Numbered from the stretch's first letter, positions 8,052 to 16,542 are shown. The stretch: 64,000 nt of DNA from Streptococcus marmotae (GCF_001623565.1 NZ_CP015196.1:930001-994000), one strand, 5' to 3'. The notes: generated by a model not told the origin, from the letters alone. Made by a program: numbers and translations.

Positions 8052-9961
8052 GTTATCCGATTTTGTATGCGGCGAATGAGACGAATTTCAAGCATTTGGG
8101 GGTGTCGGTTTTGTCTGATGCGTCTAAGTGTTTGGTGACTCGTGAGCGTAATGGCTTGTATTTTTTGGAGATGGAGTATCCGATTGATGGGAAGGATTTC
8201 AAGAAAATCAAGAAGGATATGATTATCCGTGTGGATGCGGGGTATCGGACGAAGAAGCAGCGGTTTGTGGTTTCTAAAATCACGGATAAGATGAATGGCT
8301 ATGCGGAGATTTATTGTCGTCATATTGCGATTGAGCGGATTTCTAAGAATGCTTTGCGTCCGAATGTGACGGTTGTTGGAACTGGTGCGAGTGCGCTTGA
8401 GATGTGGCGACAGAATTTGATTGATTCGTCTGTTGATTTTGCGACGTGGTCGAATGTGACGACTCAGGGGAGCGCTAGCTGGGAGATTGAGAATTACGAG
8501 AATGCCTACCAGGTGTTAGGGGGTAAGGCTGGCTCTATTCTGGATGTCTGGGGTGGCGAGTATGAGTTTGATAATCTGACGATTAAGTTGTGGGATAGTC
8601 TTGGGCGTAAGACATCGAATATCATTGCTTATGGGCGTAATTTGCTTGATTTGGAGCAGGAAGATGAGATTTTAAGCACGTATACGTCTGTTTATCCGTT
8701 TGCGAAGAAGACCGAGGGCGAGACGGAGCAGTTGATTGTCTTGTCGGAAGGGATTGTGGATAGTCCACATGTGGATAAGTATGCCAAGCGTAAGATTTTG
8801 AAACTGGATTTGTCGAGTGATGAGAATATCAAGAGCGAGGACCAGTTACGAAAGGCGGCGCAACGCTATATTAAGTCTAATCGTGTCGGGGTGCCTAAGA
8901 CGAAGTTGACTATCAAGTATCAGGATTTGTCTAAGGTTCATGGAATCTTTGATAATGAGGTTTTGGAAGAGACGGACTTGTGTGACAAGGTCAAGGTTTA
9001 TTATGAGGATTTGGGTATTGCCAATGACGAGGCCAAGGTTACGAAGGTTGTTTGGAATGTTTTGCTTGATGAGAATGAAGAGATTGAGGTTGGCGATAGT
9101 CGGTCGAATTTTTCGGATTCGTTAGGGATTAGCTCTGCTGTTGAAAGTGGTATCAGGCAAGGCACGTCAGGGATGAAGTCGGATTTTGATAGGTTAATCG
9201 AGGAGCAGATAGCTGTTTGGAATCGGCGTTTCGAGGAAGAGCGTGAAAAGATTGAAGATAGTGTCAAGGAAGGCATCGAACAGGCCAAAGCGAAAGCTGA
9301 ACAAACCAAGGCGGAGCTTGCAGAGGAAATCGAAGAAAAGCTGGCTGAACAGGGCGCGGAAGCCAAAAAGTTGCTGGAGACCTTTCAGTCTTCTGACTTG
9401 GATAAATTGCGCAAGCAGATTGAGGAGACGTCTGAGACGGCGCGGGTCAATGCGGAGTTGATCGGCGGGGATGGGTCAACCTCTTACAACAAAAACCGCT
9501 TGGCAGGTGAGACGGAGCGGACGATTGCACTGGGGACGGACTATGTGACGGTCGGGCATAACGGAAATGGCTTTGAGGTCGGCAAGACCTATGTCATCTC
9601 ATGGGATGCGGTCTGTACGCCTTATGGGAATCGAAAGCTTTCGGTGGTGCTTGAGGCGAGTCCTTATCTGGGGAGTGGGCATCTTCAGCTCCATCCGACA
9701 GATAGTCGTTTTCCAAGTATCGAGCAGGCCTTATCGGAACGAGAGTCGAGCGTGCTCAGTGTCTACTATGGCACCTACAGGGTGCACTATGCCAGTGACT
9801 GGTATCAGGATGCGACGGCGCAGTTTACAGTGGCCGATGATAAGAATAAGCTCAGGCTTGCGCTTGCCTTGAAGCAGGCAGCTGATGGCAATCTCGCCAA
9901 CAAGTATGAAGGGAGCTGGTCAGATAAGCCAGCCCTAATCTTAGATGGAGGAAATGGATGA
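8048..9961 (+). CDS. Tail-associated protein Tal / prophage endopeptidase tail protein
   Basis: It encodes 638 residues. The ATG at 8048 overlaps the Dit stop as ATGA and follows GGGAGGCGG; the upstream in-frame codon at 8030 is inside Dit. Residues 1 to about 370 match the baseplate hub domain of the prophage endopeptidase tail family. Residues about 395-470 are a charged coiled coil rich in Glu, Lys and Ala, and the last 150 residues are a beta-rich carbohydrate-binding-like domain. It forms the tail tip. No obvious peptidase motif is visible, so the endopeptidase name is by family. Confidence 0.82.
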   Translation: MSYPILYAANETNFKHLGVSVLSDASKCLVTRERNGLYFLEMEYPIDGKDFKKIKKDMIIRVDAGYRTKKQRFVVSKITDKMNGYAEIYCRHIAIERISKNALRPNVTVVGTGASALEMWRQNLIDSSVDFATWSNVTTQGSASWEIENYENAYQVLGGKAGSILDVWGGEYEFDNLTIKLWDSLGRKTSNIIAYGRNLLDLEQEDEILSTYTSVYPFAKKTEGETEQLIVLSEGIVDSPHVDKYAKRKILKLDLSSDENIKSEDQLRKAAQRYIKSNRVGVPKTKLTIKYQDLSKVHGIFDNEVLEETDLCDKVKVYYEDLGIANDEAKVTKVVWNVLLDENEEIEVGDSRSNFSDSLGISSAVESGIRQGTSGMKSDFDRLIEEQIAVWNRRFEEEREKIEDSVKEGIEQAKAKAEQTKAELAEEIEEKLAEQGAEAKKLLETFQSSDLDKLRKQIEETSETARVNAELIGGDGSTSYNKNRLAGETERTIALGTDYVTVGHNGNGFEVGKTYVISWDAVCTPYGNRKLSVVLEASPYLGSGHLQLHPTDSRFPSIEQALSERESSVLSVYYGTYRVHYASDWYQDATAQFTVADDKNKLRLALALKQAADGNLANKYEGSWSDKPALILDGGNG

Positions 9962-10656
9962 CAACAGAAAAAATCCCACTCAGGGTACAACACAAGCGCA
10001 TGAGCGCTAGCCAATGGGCGTCTAGTAGCTTGATTCTGCTAGAAGGTGAATTGGGCATTGAGACGGACACCGGTAAGGTGAAAGTTGGGGATGGGCGCAG
10101 TCGCTTTTCTGCCTTGCAGTATCTGACGGGGCCAAAGGGTGAGAAGGGAGACAGGGGAGTTCCTGGCGAAACTGGCTCAGCTGTGACCATCACTTCTACG
10201 ACAAAAAGCAATGGCGTGACGACAGTCCGATTTAGCACTGGCCAATCGATTACGATTAATGACGGAGTGGTTAGCTTCGAAGCTCTGACCCCTGCTCAGA
10301 AAGCGAGCTTAAAAGGTGACAAGGGAGAGCGTGGCGAACGTGGCGAAGCGGGTCCGATGCCTACCATCACCATCAATTCGTCTGGTATCTGGGAAATCAA
10401 TGGCCGAAGCACAGGTGTCTCTGGTCGTGGTCAGGCTGGCGCAACGGGTCAACGTGGCCTAACAGGTCCAGCAGGTCGAAATGGCGAGAAAGGTCAAAAA
10501 GGCGATAAGGGAGACAGAGGGGCAGATGGTGCACCTGGTCAAAATATTGTCAACCAACGTACCAATCAAGCCATGAAATACTGGTTTGGCTCAAAGGCAG
10601 ACTATGACCGCATCTACAACAAAGATACCAATACCATCTATGACGTTTACGAATAG
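9958..10656 (+). CDS. Collagen-like phage tail fibre protein
   Basis: It encodes 232 residues and overlaps Tal by 4 nt. Residues 1-45 match the Mtd N-terminal type domain (a L-R-V-Q-H-K-R start, then ELGIETDTGKVKVGDG), which attaches fibres to a baseplate. Gly-X-Y collagen triplets occur in three blocks (about 60-75, 120-135 and 163-195), separated by short globular segments. The C-terminus YWFGSKADYDRI is a common last domain in streptococcal phage fibres. It should be a trimeric fibre involved in host contact. Confidence 0.8.
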   Translation: MTTEKIPLRVQHKRMSASQWASSSLILLEGELGIETDTGKVKVGDGRSRFSALQYLTGPKGEKGDRGVPGETGSAVTITSTTKSNGVTTVRFSTGQSITINDGVVSFEALTPAQKASLKGDKGERGERGEAGPMPTITINSSGIWEINGRSTGVSGRGQAGATGQRGLTGPAGRNGEKGQKGDKGDRGADGAPGQNIVNQRTNQAMKYWFGSKADYDRIYNKDTNTIYDVYE

Positions 10657-10664
10657 GAGGCGCT

Positions 10665-11057
10665 ATGGCAAGACAGGGAATTTTCGTAGGTGGTAAGGAA
10701 GTCACCAAGCGCTATGTTGGGACTCACTTGGTCTGGCAGAAGTCGGGTGCCAGTGGGACGGTCTTGTTGAGCTTGAAGAATGTTAGTTGCTCGGTGTCGT
10801 ATGATAGTTATCGTCCAGCCATTATCGTCAACACCACTCCAGCGGTTATTGACACACGGAGAATCACGGGTGTGACGATTAACGGTAAACAGATTGGCAA
10901 GGTGGCAGTGAGTTATGATCCAGGACGGCATGGCTCAAGTAGTTTCACGCTTTTATTCCCAGACCAGCAGGCGATGGGAAAGGGCTTGGACGCTGTGGGT
11001 TGGCAACGCTATAGCGGCTATTATCAGAATGTAGCGATTGATTTTTACGGAGTATAG
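10665..11057 (+). CDS. Phage tail-tip protein of unknown function
   Basis: It encodes 130 residues with GGAGG before the ATG. It starts with ARQGIFVGGKEVTKRYVGTHLVWQK, a short beta hairpin motif seen in small streptococcal phage proteins next to fibre genes, and the rest is predicted beta sheet with many Val and Thr. It lies between the collagen-like fibre and a large structural protein, so a baseplate or fibre accessory role is likely but not shown. Confidence 0.6.
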   Translation: MARQGIFVGGKEVTKRYVGTHLVWQKSGASGTVLLSLKNVSCSVSYDSYRPAIIVNTTPAVIDTRRITGVTINGKQIGKVAVSYDPGRHGSSSFTLLFPDQQAMGKGLDAVGWQRYSGYYQNVAIDFYGV

Positions 11058-11060
11058 GAC

Positions 11061-12317
11061 ATGGATATTACAATTCAACAGACCCGCTCGAAGGCGCTTG
11101 AAAAGGACGGGCGGTATTATAAGGTGTTTACCCCTCGCAGTCCTGATGAGGTGGTGAAATTGCACCATATGGGCTGTGTGGGGGATACAGTTGCGCGCAA
11201 TATTCAGATTGAAAAGGGGACAAGTCCGTCTAGCTTTGCCTCTCCTGTGACCACAAGTCGTGCGTTGACGGGTTTGTTTAAGGATATGCGGGATATCAAT
11301 ATCGAGTTGACAGACCAAAATAGCCCGCTCTGGGGGAGAATTCGTGCTAATAACAGGGGGATGTTAAGCGAGTTTCTGGATAGGGATGTGAGGAGCGCCC
11401 TAGCGCAGACCAGTAGCTCTATTCTCGCTCAAGTCGAGGCAAAAGACCAAGGCAATATCAAGCGTTCGGAGTTGATACTGGATAACAATGGCTTTGTGAC
11501 GAAGGTCGGTAAAACCATCAACGGGACGACTCTAGCGACCATGATTGCCCAGAATGAGCGAGATGTGTCGATTATTGCGCAGAAGTTCAAGGTGACAGGT
11601 GACATGTTGGTCGATGGTGCCATTACGGCAAGAAAGCTTGATACCAATAGCGTCCGAACAGGGATTCTGACGGCGGGGTCGATTACGGCAGATATGATTC
11701 AGTCGGGCGCTATCACGGGTGACAAGCTAAAGGTCGATACGGCTTTGATTAATAAACTCGCCACCAACAGTGCCTTGATTGATAACTTGGTCGCAAAGGA
11801 TGCGTTTATCACTAAGCTTCAGTCGGTGGATTTGGATGCGTCGAGAATCAAGAGTGGGGTGTTGAAATCTAAAAACGGCAGCGTCACTTGGAATTTAGAT
11901 GCGAATAGGCTTGATTTTTATACTGGAGCTGGTATCGAATTTCATGATTGGGATAATTATATCAAGTTTCATTCTGGTGGTTCAGTTGCTTTTATACAGC
12001 CAACGGTTCGTCAAGGAACAAATCGTGCCGCCTTGGCGATAGGAGTTAATGGCAATAACTCAATTGATTCAAACACGGGTGCCTTTGCAGGTATAAAAAT
12101 CTTCAAGGATAATCTTTGGGATAATGTGTCTATTTACGGAGATACGATCCAGTTAACGAGTGGATTTAATGAAAATCACGCTCTTTTTATTGATGTAGTG
12201 AAATTTAATGGAGGCTTCAATTTAGGGGATATACTCCAAACGTTCAATGAAAACTTTAAGAGTTTGAGCAACGGAAAACCAGGTGATGTTTTGACTTGGA
12301 ATAAAATTTATGGATAA
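11061..12317 (+). CDS. Phage minor structural protein (gp58-like), tail fibre component
   Basis: It encodes 418 residues. Residues 1-75 form a globular N-terminal domain. A helical region follows (to about 130), then a repetitive middle where units such as G-x-I-T-A-x-x-I/L and AITxxKLxTxS recur (about 185-275), typical of trimeric fibre shafts. The C-terminal 140 residues are a beta-rich knob. The start at 11061 lies 3 nt after the preceding stop. It probably forms the receptor-binding part of the baseplate; the family match is to gp58-like streptococcal phage proteins. Confidence 0.7.
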   Translation: MDITIQQTRSKALEKDGRYYKVFTPRSPDEVVKLHHMGCVGDTVARNIQIEKGTSPSSFASPVTTSRALTGLFKDMRDINIELTDQNSPLWGRIRANNRGMLSEFLDRDVRSALAQTSSSILAQVEAKDQGNIKRSELILDNNGFVTKVGKTINGTTLATMIAQNERDVSIIAQKFKVTGDMLVDGAITARKLDTNSVRTGILTAGSITADMIQSGAITGDKLKVDTALINKLATNSALIDNLVAKDAFITKLQSVDLDASRIKSGVLKSKNGSVTWNLDANRLDFYTGAGIEFHDWDNYIKFHSGGSVAFIQPTVRQGTNRAALAIGVNGNNSIDSNTGAFAGIKIFKDNLWDNVSIYGDTIQLTSGFNENHALFIDVVKFNGGFNLGDILQTFNENFKSLSNGKPGDVLTWNKIYG

Positions 12318-12330
12318 GAGGAGAGAATAG

Positions 12331-12768
12331 ATGCAACTAACAATTACAAATAAAGATTTGGCTACTTTTTATTCAGCGCTACAAAAAATGGAGATACGGC
12401 CGATGCGCCCTAATCGAGGGCGCATTAAATTATTAGCTCGTTTGGAAGAAAAGTTTCGTGAGTATGTAAAAGATGAATTTGAACTGATTAAAGATTATGT
12501 AGAGTTTGACAAACATGGGCAACCAATCGTAACCGAAGATAATTCGTATACAGTGAAAGATGAGTCACAGACTGAAGAACTCAGCAAATTGTTGGCTGAA
12601 TTGGCTGATGATGAAGTGATGATTAAAGGTGGTGAATATTCGAAGCGCTACATTGACTTTTTAGAGTATCTATCAGAAGCAGAAGGAGACTTCACTATCG
12701 AGGAACTTCGAGTGATTGATGATGTCCTTGAGCAGTATGAAGTGAGCAAAGAACAGAAGGAGGGCTAG
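12331..12768 (+). CDS. DUF1617-like phage protein
   Basis: It encodes 145 residues with AGGAGAG before the ATG. It is acidic and helical, opening with LTITNKDLATFYSALQKME, the pattern I associate with DUF1617 proteins that sit between fibre genes and the lysis cassette of streptococcal and lactococcal phages. Function is not known. It ends 1 nt before the next start codon. Confidence 0.65.
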   Translation: MQLTITNKDLATFYSALQKMEIRPMRPNRGRIKLLARLEEKFREYVKDEFELIKDYVEFDKHGQPIVTEDNSYTVKDESQTEELSKLLAELADDEVMIKGGEYSKRYIDFLEYLSEAEGDFTIEELRVIDDVLEQYEVSKEQKEG

Positions 12769-12769
12769 G

Positions 12770-13297
12770 ATGGCGTTAAGACTTTATTCATCGGCTTCTT
12801 ATAATGCGGCGCTAGGCAAGACCTTGGTCGGGATTAAGGAGAGCGATGAGCGGGAAACGGTTTTGTTTAATGCGACCTTAGACGGTGACCATTCGCAGGA
12901 TTCGGATGCGGACTTGATTAGGCTTGCGCTTGATTGGTTTACGGTGCGCTATGTCAAGAACTTTTCAGACCAGCTCTTGAATGACAAGGTCAATGAGGCG
13001 ACGAAGGTCATTTCAGAGGTTCAATCGAAATATGCGGAACTGGAAGATCGTTTGACCAAAGCTGAAGAAGAACGTGCTGAGCAGTTTAAACAAGCTGAAT
13101 CAGAGCGCAATGAGCGGTTTGAAAACTTGGAAAATGCGATGAATCAGGCTGTCGTAGAGTTGACAACCATGTTTGCGGGTCGTCTGGAAGAAGAGGAACA
13201 GACAGATGACGAAGCAACTGAAAAAGAAGTCGCTGAAGAAGTGGAAATCGGCGATGAAGAAAAGGAGGCTGTGGATCATGAAGCAATTATTGGTTAG
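12770..13297 (+). CDS. DUF1366-like phage protein with coiled-coil tail
   Basis: It encodes 175 residues. The N-terminal 75 residues form a compact domain beginning ALRLYSSASYNAALGKTLV; the rest is a charged coiled coil (about 80-135) and a strongly acidic C-terminus with repeated Glu and Asp. This fits DUF1366 as found just upstream of holins in streptococcal prophages. It overlaps the next small gene by 20 nt. No function is known. Confidence 0.65.
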   Translation: MALRLYSSASYNAALGKTLVGIKESDERETVLFNATLDGDHSQDSDADLIRLALDWFTVRYVKNFSDQLLNDKVNEATKVISEVQSKYAELEDRLTKAEEERAEQFKQAESERNERFENLENAMNQAVVELTTMFAGRLEEEEQTDDEATEKEVAEEVEIGDEEKEAVDHEAIIG

Positions 13298-13493
13298 TTT
13301 GATGACGGGAGCAGCGTTAGTTAAGAAAGGAAAATTTACGATGAAATTTACGAAAAAATCTATTATTGTTAAGTCTTGGGTGGCGATGGTTGTCGGAGGA
13401 TTGTATAGCTTTGACGATGTGCCAAAATTGTTCAACTTGCGGACGGTTGTGGGGCAGGTGCTGGCTGAGCAGGAAGTAGAAATGAAAGAGTAG
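13278..13493 (+). CDS. XkdX-like small phage protein
   Basis: It encodes 71 residues from the ATG at 13278, which has a strong AAAGGAGG site 9 nt upstream. A second in-frame ATG at 13341 with its own AAAGG would give a 50-residue product closer to the usual XkdX length, so both forms are possible. The conserved part is KSWVAMVVGGLYSFDDVPKLFNLRTVV, matching small XkdX-type proteins encoded before holins. Function unknown. It overlaps the preceding gene by 20 nt. Confidence 0.6.
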   Translation: MKQLLVSLMTGAALVKKGKFTMKFTKKSIIVKSWVAMVVGGLYSFDDVPKLFNLRTVVGQVLAEQEVEMKE

Positions 13494-13516
13494 TCTCTTT
13501 TTAGATGGGAGGAAGT

Positions 13517-13810
13517 ATGCCAGAAAGTATCAAAGCAGAATTTTTATTGTGGCTTCTTGGGACGGCCATCCCTGTTGTGAGTATGTATGTCACCAACAAG
13601 GGGAAGATTAAGGAGACTGAACACCGCATGACCGTGCTTGAGATGAAGGTGGAACAAGCTGAGTCAAAAGCGATTCACAATGCGACACGGCTTGACGGTC
13701 ATGATGAGCAGTATCGGGCTATGTATGCGATTGTGGAGCAGGTCAAGCATTTGTCGATGACATTAGAAGAAGTGCGCCAAGATGTAAAGTCTTTGGCCAA
13801 AAAGGAGTAG
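13517..13810 (+). CDS. Holin-associated membrane protein (XhlA-like layout)
   Basis: It encodes 97 residues. The ATG at 13517 follows GGGAGGAAG; the codon at 13505 precedes this site. One N-terminal membrane segment (FLLWLLGTAIPVVSMYV, about 8-25) is followed by a basic stretch and a long coiled coil (about 35-97). This layout is that of haemolysin XhlA-type proteins that sit next to holins and help lysis. It is directly upstream of the holin gene. Confidence 0.65.
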   Translation: MPESIKAEFLLWLLGTAIPVVSMYVTNKGKIKETEHRMTVLEMKVEQAESKAIHNATRLDGHDEQYRAMYAIVEQVKHLSMTLEEVRQDVKSLAKKE

Positions 13811-13816
13811 TAGGAC

Positions 13817-14074
13817 ATGATTAACTGGAAAGTACGTTTTAAAAATAAGGCCTTTTGGCTTGCCTTTATCCCTGCAATTGCGCTGGTGGTGCAAACGGTT
13901 GGGAAGTTGTTTGGGATTGAAATTGAGGTGACTCAGACGGTCGAGGGGCTTCTCAATGTCGTCAATGCCCTTTTTGTGGTCTTGGCCATCATCGGGATTG
14001 TCAATGATCCGACAACGGCAACCTTGTCTGATAGTGTGCGAGCATTGAGCTATGACACCCCTAAAGAAGATTAG
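13817..14074 (+). CDS. Phage holin, phi LC3 family
   Basis: It encodes 85 residues beginning INWKVRFKNKAFWLAFIPAI, the signature of phi LC3-type holins. Two membrane segments are visible (about 13-31 and 44-62), with the short NDPTT motif after the second that is common in this family. Holins make the membrane lesion that lets the endolysin reach the wall. Three tail-type genes lie between it and the endolysin, which is unusual. Confidence 0.88.
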   Translation: MINWKVRFKNKAFWLAFIPAIALVVQTVGKLFGIEIEVTQTVEGLLNVVNALFVVLAIIGIVNDPTTATLSDSVRALSYDTPKED

Positions 14075-14147
14075 TGTATTTGTGATTGTAGGCATCTGCT
14101 TTTGGGTGGATGCCTTTGTTCGTGTGGTTGAAGGGAGGTCAAGATGA
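14052..14147 (+). CDS. Possible 31-residue membrane peptide overlapping the holin gene
   Basis: An ORF shorter than usual cut-offs starts with ATG at 14052 inside the holin gene (+1 frame) and ends at 14147, overlapping the next start as ATGATG. The product begins MTPLKKIS, then a hydrophobic stretch (VFVIVGICFWVDAFV) and a basic end. A one-pass peptide in a lysis cassette could be an antiholin or lysis accessory. Against it: there is no good ribosome site, so translation would rely on coupling to the holin, and a hairpin (AGGCATC with GATGCCT) lies inside it. Confidence 0.35.
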   Translation: MTPLKKISVFVIVGICFWVDAFVRVVEGRSR

Positions 14148-14752
14148 TGGGTGTTTTAAGTGTCGGTCTGAGGCAAATTGACGGTGGGTCTGTGGTCAAG
14201 CAGGGGGACACGTCGAGCTTGTTTACGTTTGAGCTGTTGGACGATGAAGAGCGGGTCATGACGGAGTTGTCTGGCTCGCTAGCGCAGGTGCGAATCGGGA
14301 AGTACCACAAGCTCTACTATGAGACGCATGTGACGGTGGTAGATGGGACGGTCACCTTTACCATCAGTAAGCCGATTGAGGCAGGTAAGGGCTATCTTGT
14401 CGAGATTGTGGTCAATGGCTATGTCTTTCCGTCTGATAAGTCGGTCAAGCTTCATGTTGTGGAAAACTTACTGGAGTATGAAGAGGCTGGTGAGTTGACA
14501 GAGAAGTCGCCTGTGTTGACACGGGAACAGACAGAGGAGTTGGTCAAGGCCTATCTGGAGCATCAGGCGGTCTTTACATTTTCTGAGGTCAGCGATGTCT
14601 GGACGATTGAGCATCGTCTGAATCGGTATCCGGCCGTTGTGGTGTCTGATAGTGCAGGTACGCAGGTCTTTGGCGATGTGCGCTATCTCTCAACCAATAA
14701 GCTTGAGATTCATTTTGCGGTACCCTTTAGTGGGACGGCGGTTTTAGTATAA
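14144..14752 (+). CDS. BppU-like baseplate upper protein
   Basis: It encodes about 202 residues with GGGAGGTC before ATGATG. Residues 1-105 have the pattern of BppU N-terminal domains (a D-G-G-S-V-V-K-Q-G-D-T-S start, an alternation of strands, then a GKGYLVEIVVNGYVFPSD segment). The last 70 residues are a small beta domain with an I-E-H-R-L-N-R-Y-P motif that recurs in baseplate proteins. It probably anchors receptor-binding proteins to the baseplate. Its place after the holin is atypical. Confidence 0.6.
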   Translation: MMGVLSVGLRQIDGGSVVKQGDTSSLFTFELLDDEERVMTELSGSLAQVRIGKYHKLYYETHVTVVDGTVTFTISKPIEAGKGYLVEIVVNGYVFPSDKSVKLHVVENLLEYEEAGELTEKSPVLTREQTEELVKAYLEHQAVFTFSEVSDVWTIEHRLNRYPAVVVSDSAGTQVFGDVRYLSTNKLEIHFAVPFSGTAVLV

Positions 14753-14761
14753 GGAGGAACT

Positions 14762-15352
14762 ATGCACGTTTTAACTAATTTAGATTTAAGGAAAAATCAG
14801 CTTTTAAATGCCATTGTCCAAAATTTGGGGACGGCACCTGGTGACCCGAAGGCGGGTCAGTTGTATTTTGATACGACAGAGAAGAAATTGAAGATTTACA
14901 CTGGCGATAGCTGGGTGGGTCTAGATAGCAATGAAAACAGTCTTGACACAGACCAAATTTCCACGATTGCGGGAAACAAGGCGACTGATGCGCTGAATAC
15001 GGCCAAGCAATATGTCAATGATGAGATTGCGAAAGTGGTCGGCGGTGCGGATGGTGAGTACGATACCTTGAAGGAAATCGAGGCGTTTATCAAAACGCAT
15101 GCCGAGCAGTTGACGTCATTTGCCTCTGCCCCGCATAAATTTGTGACGGAGATTGGCGACGGTGTGGCGGTGGAGCACACGGTAACACACTCACTCAATA
15201 CGCAGGATGTGCTGGTAGAGGTCTATGAAGCCAATGCGCCGAACGAGAAGGTGCTTGTGGATATCGAGCATACAGATGCCAACACTATCAAAATCACAAC
15301 GGCTAGAGCCATTCCAGAAAATGCCAAGTTGAAAGTGGTGGTGATTGGATGA
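14762..15352 (+). CDS. Phage baseplate / receptor-binding protein
   Basis: It encodes 196 residues with AAGGAGG before the ATG. The N-terminal part (LDLRKNQLLNAIVQNLGTAP, then AGQLYFDTTEKKLKIYTGDSWVGL) is the linker repeat seen in many fibre and baseplate proteins. A helical middle contains an EYDTLKEIEAFI unit, and the C-terminal 70 residues are beta-rich and resemble the end of the preceding protein (T-V-T-H-S-L-N against T-I-E-H-R-L-N). The pair may have arisen by domain sharing. Confidence 0.6.
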   Translation: MHVLTNLDLRKNQLLNAIVQNLGTAPGDPKAGQLYFDTTEKKLKIYTGDSWVGLDSNENSLDTDQISTIAGNKATDALNTAKQYVNDEIAKVVGGADGEYDTLKEIEAFIKTHAEQLTSFASAPHKFVTEIGDGVAVEHTVTHSLNTQDVLVEVYEANAPNEKVLVDIEHTDANTIKITTARAIPENAKLKVVVIG

Positions 15353-15732
15353 AGAATTATAGTCGAACAGGTCGTAGTGAGGATATGGTGACCCGTGAAG
15401 TGGCGCAGGAGCGAGCAGTTGAGTATGTAACGTTCTCAAACGGGGTGAGTCCGGGGGATCCAAGTTCGATCAATAGTCGGAAGGTTTTACAGGTTCATGA
15501 ATTGACAGGGATTGGCTTTTTGCATTTGGATTTTAAGGTGACAGATAGCGCTCGAAAAGGTTTGTACAATCGTTATGAGATTGGGCGCTTTGACAAATGG
15601 TATCCCGCTAATACGCTTGAAGTGATGTTGTTTGACGGCTCAACCATTTGGACTGAAGATCAGAATATCTACGCTCGGTGCGAGGCTAATAAGCGTTATA
15701 TCGTGGATTTGAATGGTTTTTATAGAAAGTAG
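15349..15732 (+). CDS. Phage protein of unknown function before the endolysin
   Basis: It encodes 127 residues and overlaps the previous stop by 4 nt. It appears to be a single beta-rich domain with several Tyr, Trp and Arg residues. I do not recognise a family. Given its overlap with two baseplate-like genes it is probably a third member of a small receptor-binding group. Confidence 0.55.
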   Translation: MKNYSRTGRSEDMVTREVAQERAVEYVTFSNGVSPGDPSSINSRKVLQVHELTGIGFLHLDFKVTDSARKGLYNRYEIGRFDKWYPANTLEVMLFDGSTIWTEDQNIYARCEANKRYIVDLNGFYRK

Positions 15733-15741
15733 AGGTAGGAT

Positions 15742-16476
15742 ATGGCAAGAGTAGAAGAAGTTGTACAGTATGCGATTGATTTAGCGAACTCTGGGATGGG
15801 TGTGGATAAGGACGGGATGTGGGGCACGCAGTGCGCTGATTTGCCGTGCTTTATCGTGAAGAATTGGTTTGGGATTGACTTGTGGGGCAATGCGATTGAC
15901 CTACTAGATAGTGCGGCGCAAAATGGCTTGTCGGTCATCTATGATGCACCTGGTGTCAATCCGCAGGCTGGTGATTTGTTTGTGATGGCTGTGTCTGGTC
16001 ATCCGTATGGTCATACAGGTATCGTTATCGAGGATAGTGATGGTGTGACGATGAAGACGGTTGAGCAGAACATTGATGGGAATTGGGATGCTCTCACGGT
16101 TGGGGGTCCCGCTCGGTTTAATGAACGTGGATTTGATGGGGTGATTGGCTGGATTCGTCCGCCGTACACGGATACGGAGATGGCTAGTCCAGTTGATACA
16201 TCAGCTGGAACTAGCGAGGAGATTGACTTGATTCCAGAAGAGGGGACGTTTACCCTTGTGGATACAGCAATCAATGTCCGTCGTGCGCCAAATCTAACTG
16301 GTGAGATTGTCCATGTCTATCAGCCTGGGGAGTCTGTCCACTATGACAGCAAGGGCTCGGCCAATGGCTACCGCTGGATTTCTTATATCGGTCAGTCAGG
16401 TAAGCGCAACTATATGGCCATCGGTCAGACCGATGAAAACGGCAAACGTATCTCGCTCTGGGGTACTCTGTCCTAA
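15742..16476 (+). CDS. Endolysin: CHAP amidase/peptidase plus SH3b wall-binding domain
   Basis: It encodes 244 residues. Residues about 1-145 are a CHAP domain with catalytic Cys31 in G-T-Q-C-A-D and His91 in PYGHTGIV. After a linker rich in Thr, Ser and Glu (about 148-168), residues about 170-244 form an SH3b domain containing INVRRAPNLTGEIVHVYQPG and WISYIGQSGKRNYMA. That domain is strongly similar, from memory, to the one of the S. suis lysin PlySs2, whereas the CHAP part differs. It cuts peptidoglycan at the end of the lytic cycle. No signal peptide is seen, so it depends on the holin. Confidence 0.93.
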   Translation: MARVEEVVQYAIDLANSGMGVDKDGMWGTQCADLPCFIVKNWFGIDLWGNAIDLLDSAAQNGLSVIYDAPGVNPQAGDLFVMAVSGHPYGHTGIVIEDSDGVTMKTVEQNIDGNWDALTVGGPARFNERGFDGVIGWIRPPYTDTEMASPVDTSAGTSEEIDLIPEEGTFTLVDTAINVRRAPNLTGEIVHVYQPGESVHYDSKGSANGYRWISYIGQSGKRNYMAIGQTDENGKRISLWGTLS

Positions 16477-16480
16477 CACT

Positions 16481-16513
16481 AACCCCGCTCAGGAAACTGG
16501 GCGGGGGTTTTTG
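16481..16513 (+). terminator. Terminator of the prophage late operon
   Basis: AACCCCGC (16481-16488) pairs with GCGGGGGTT (16501-16509), followed by a T-tract, directly after the endolysin stop. Confidence 0.88.
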
Positions 16514-16542
16514 TTGTGTAAAATAAAAAGTTGTAAAATCTA

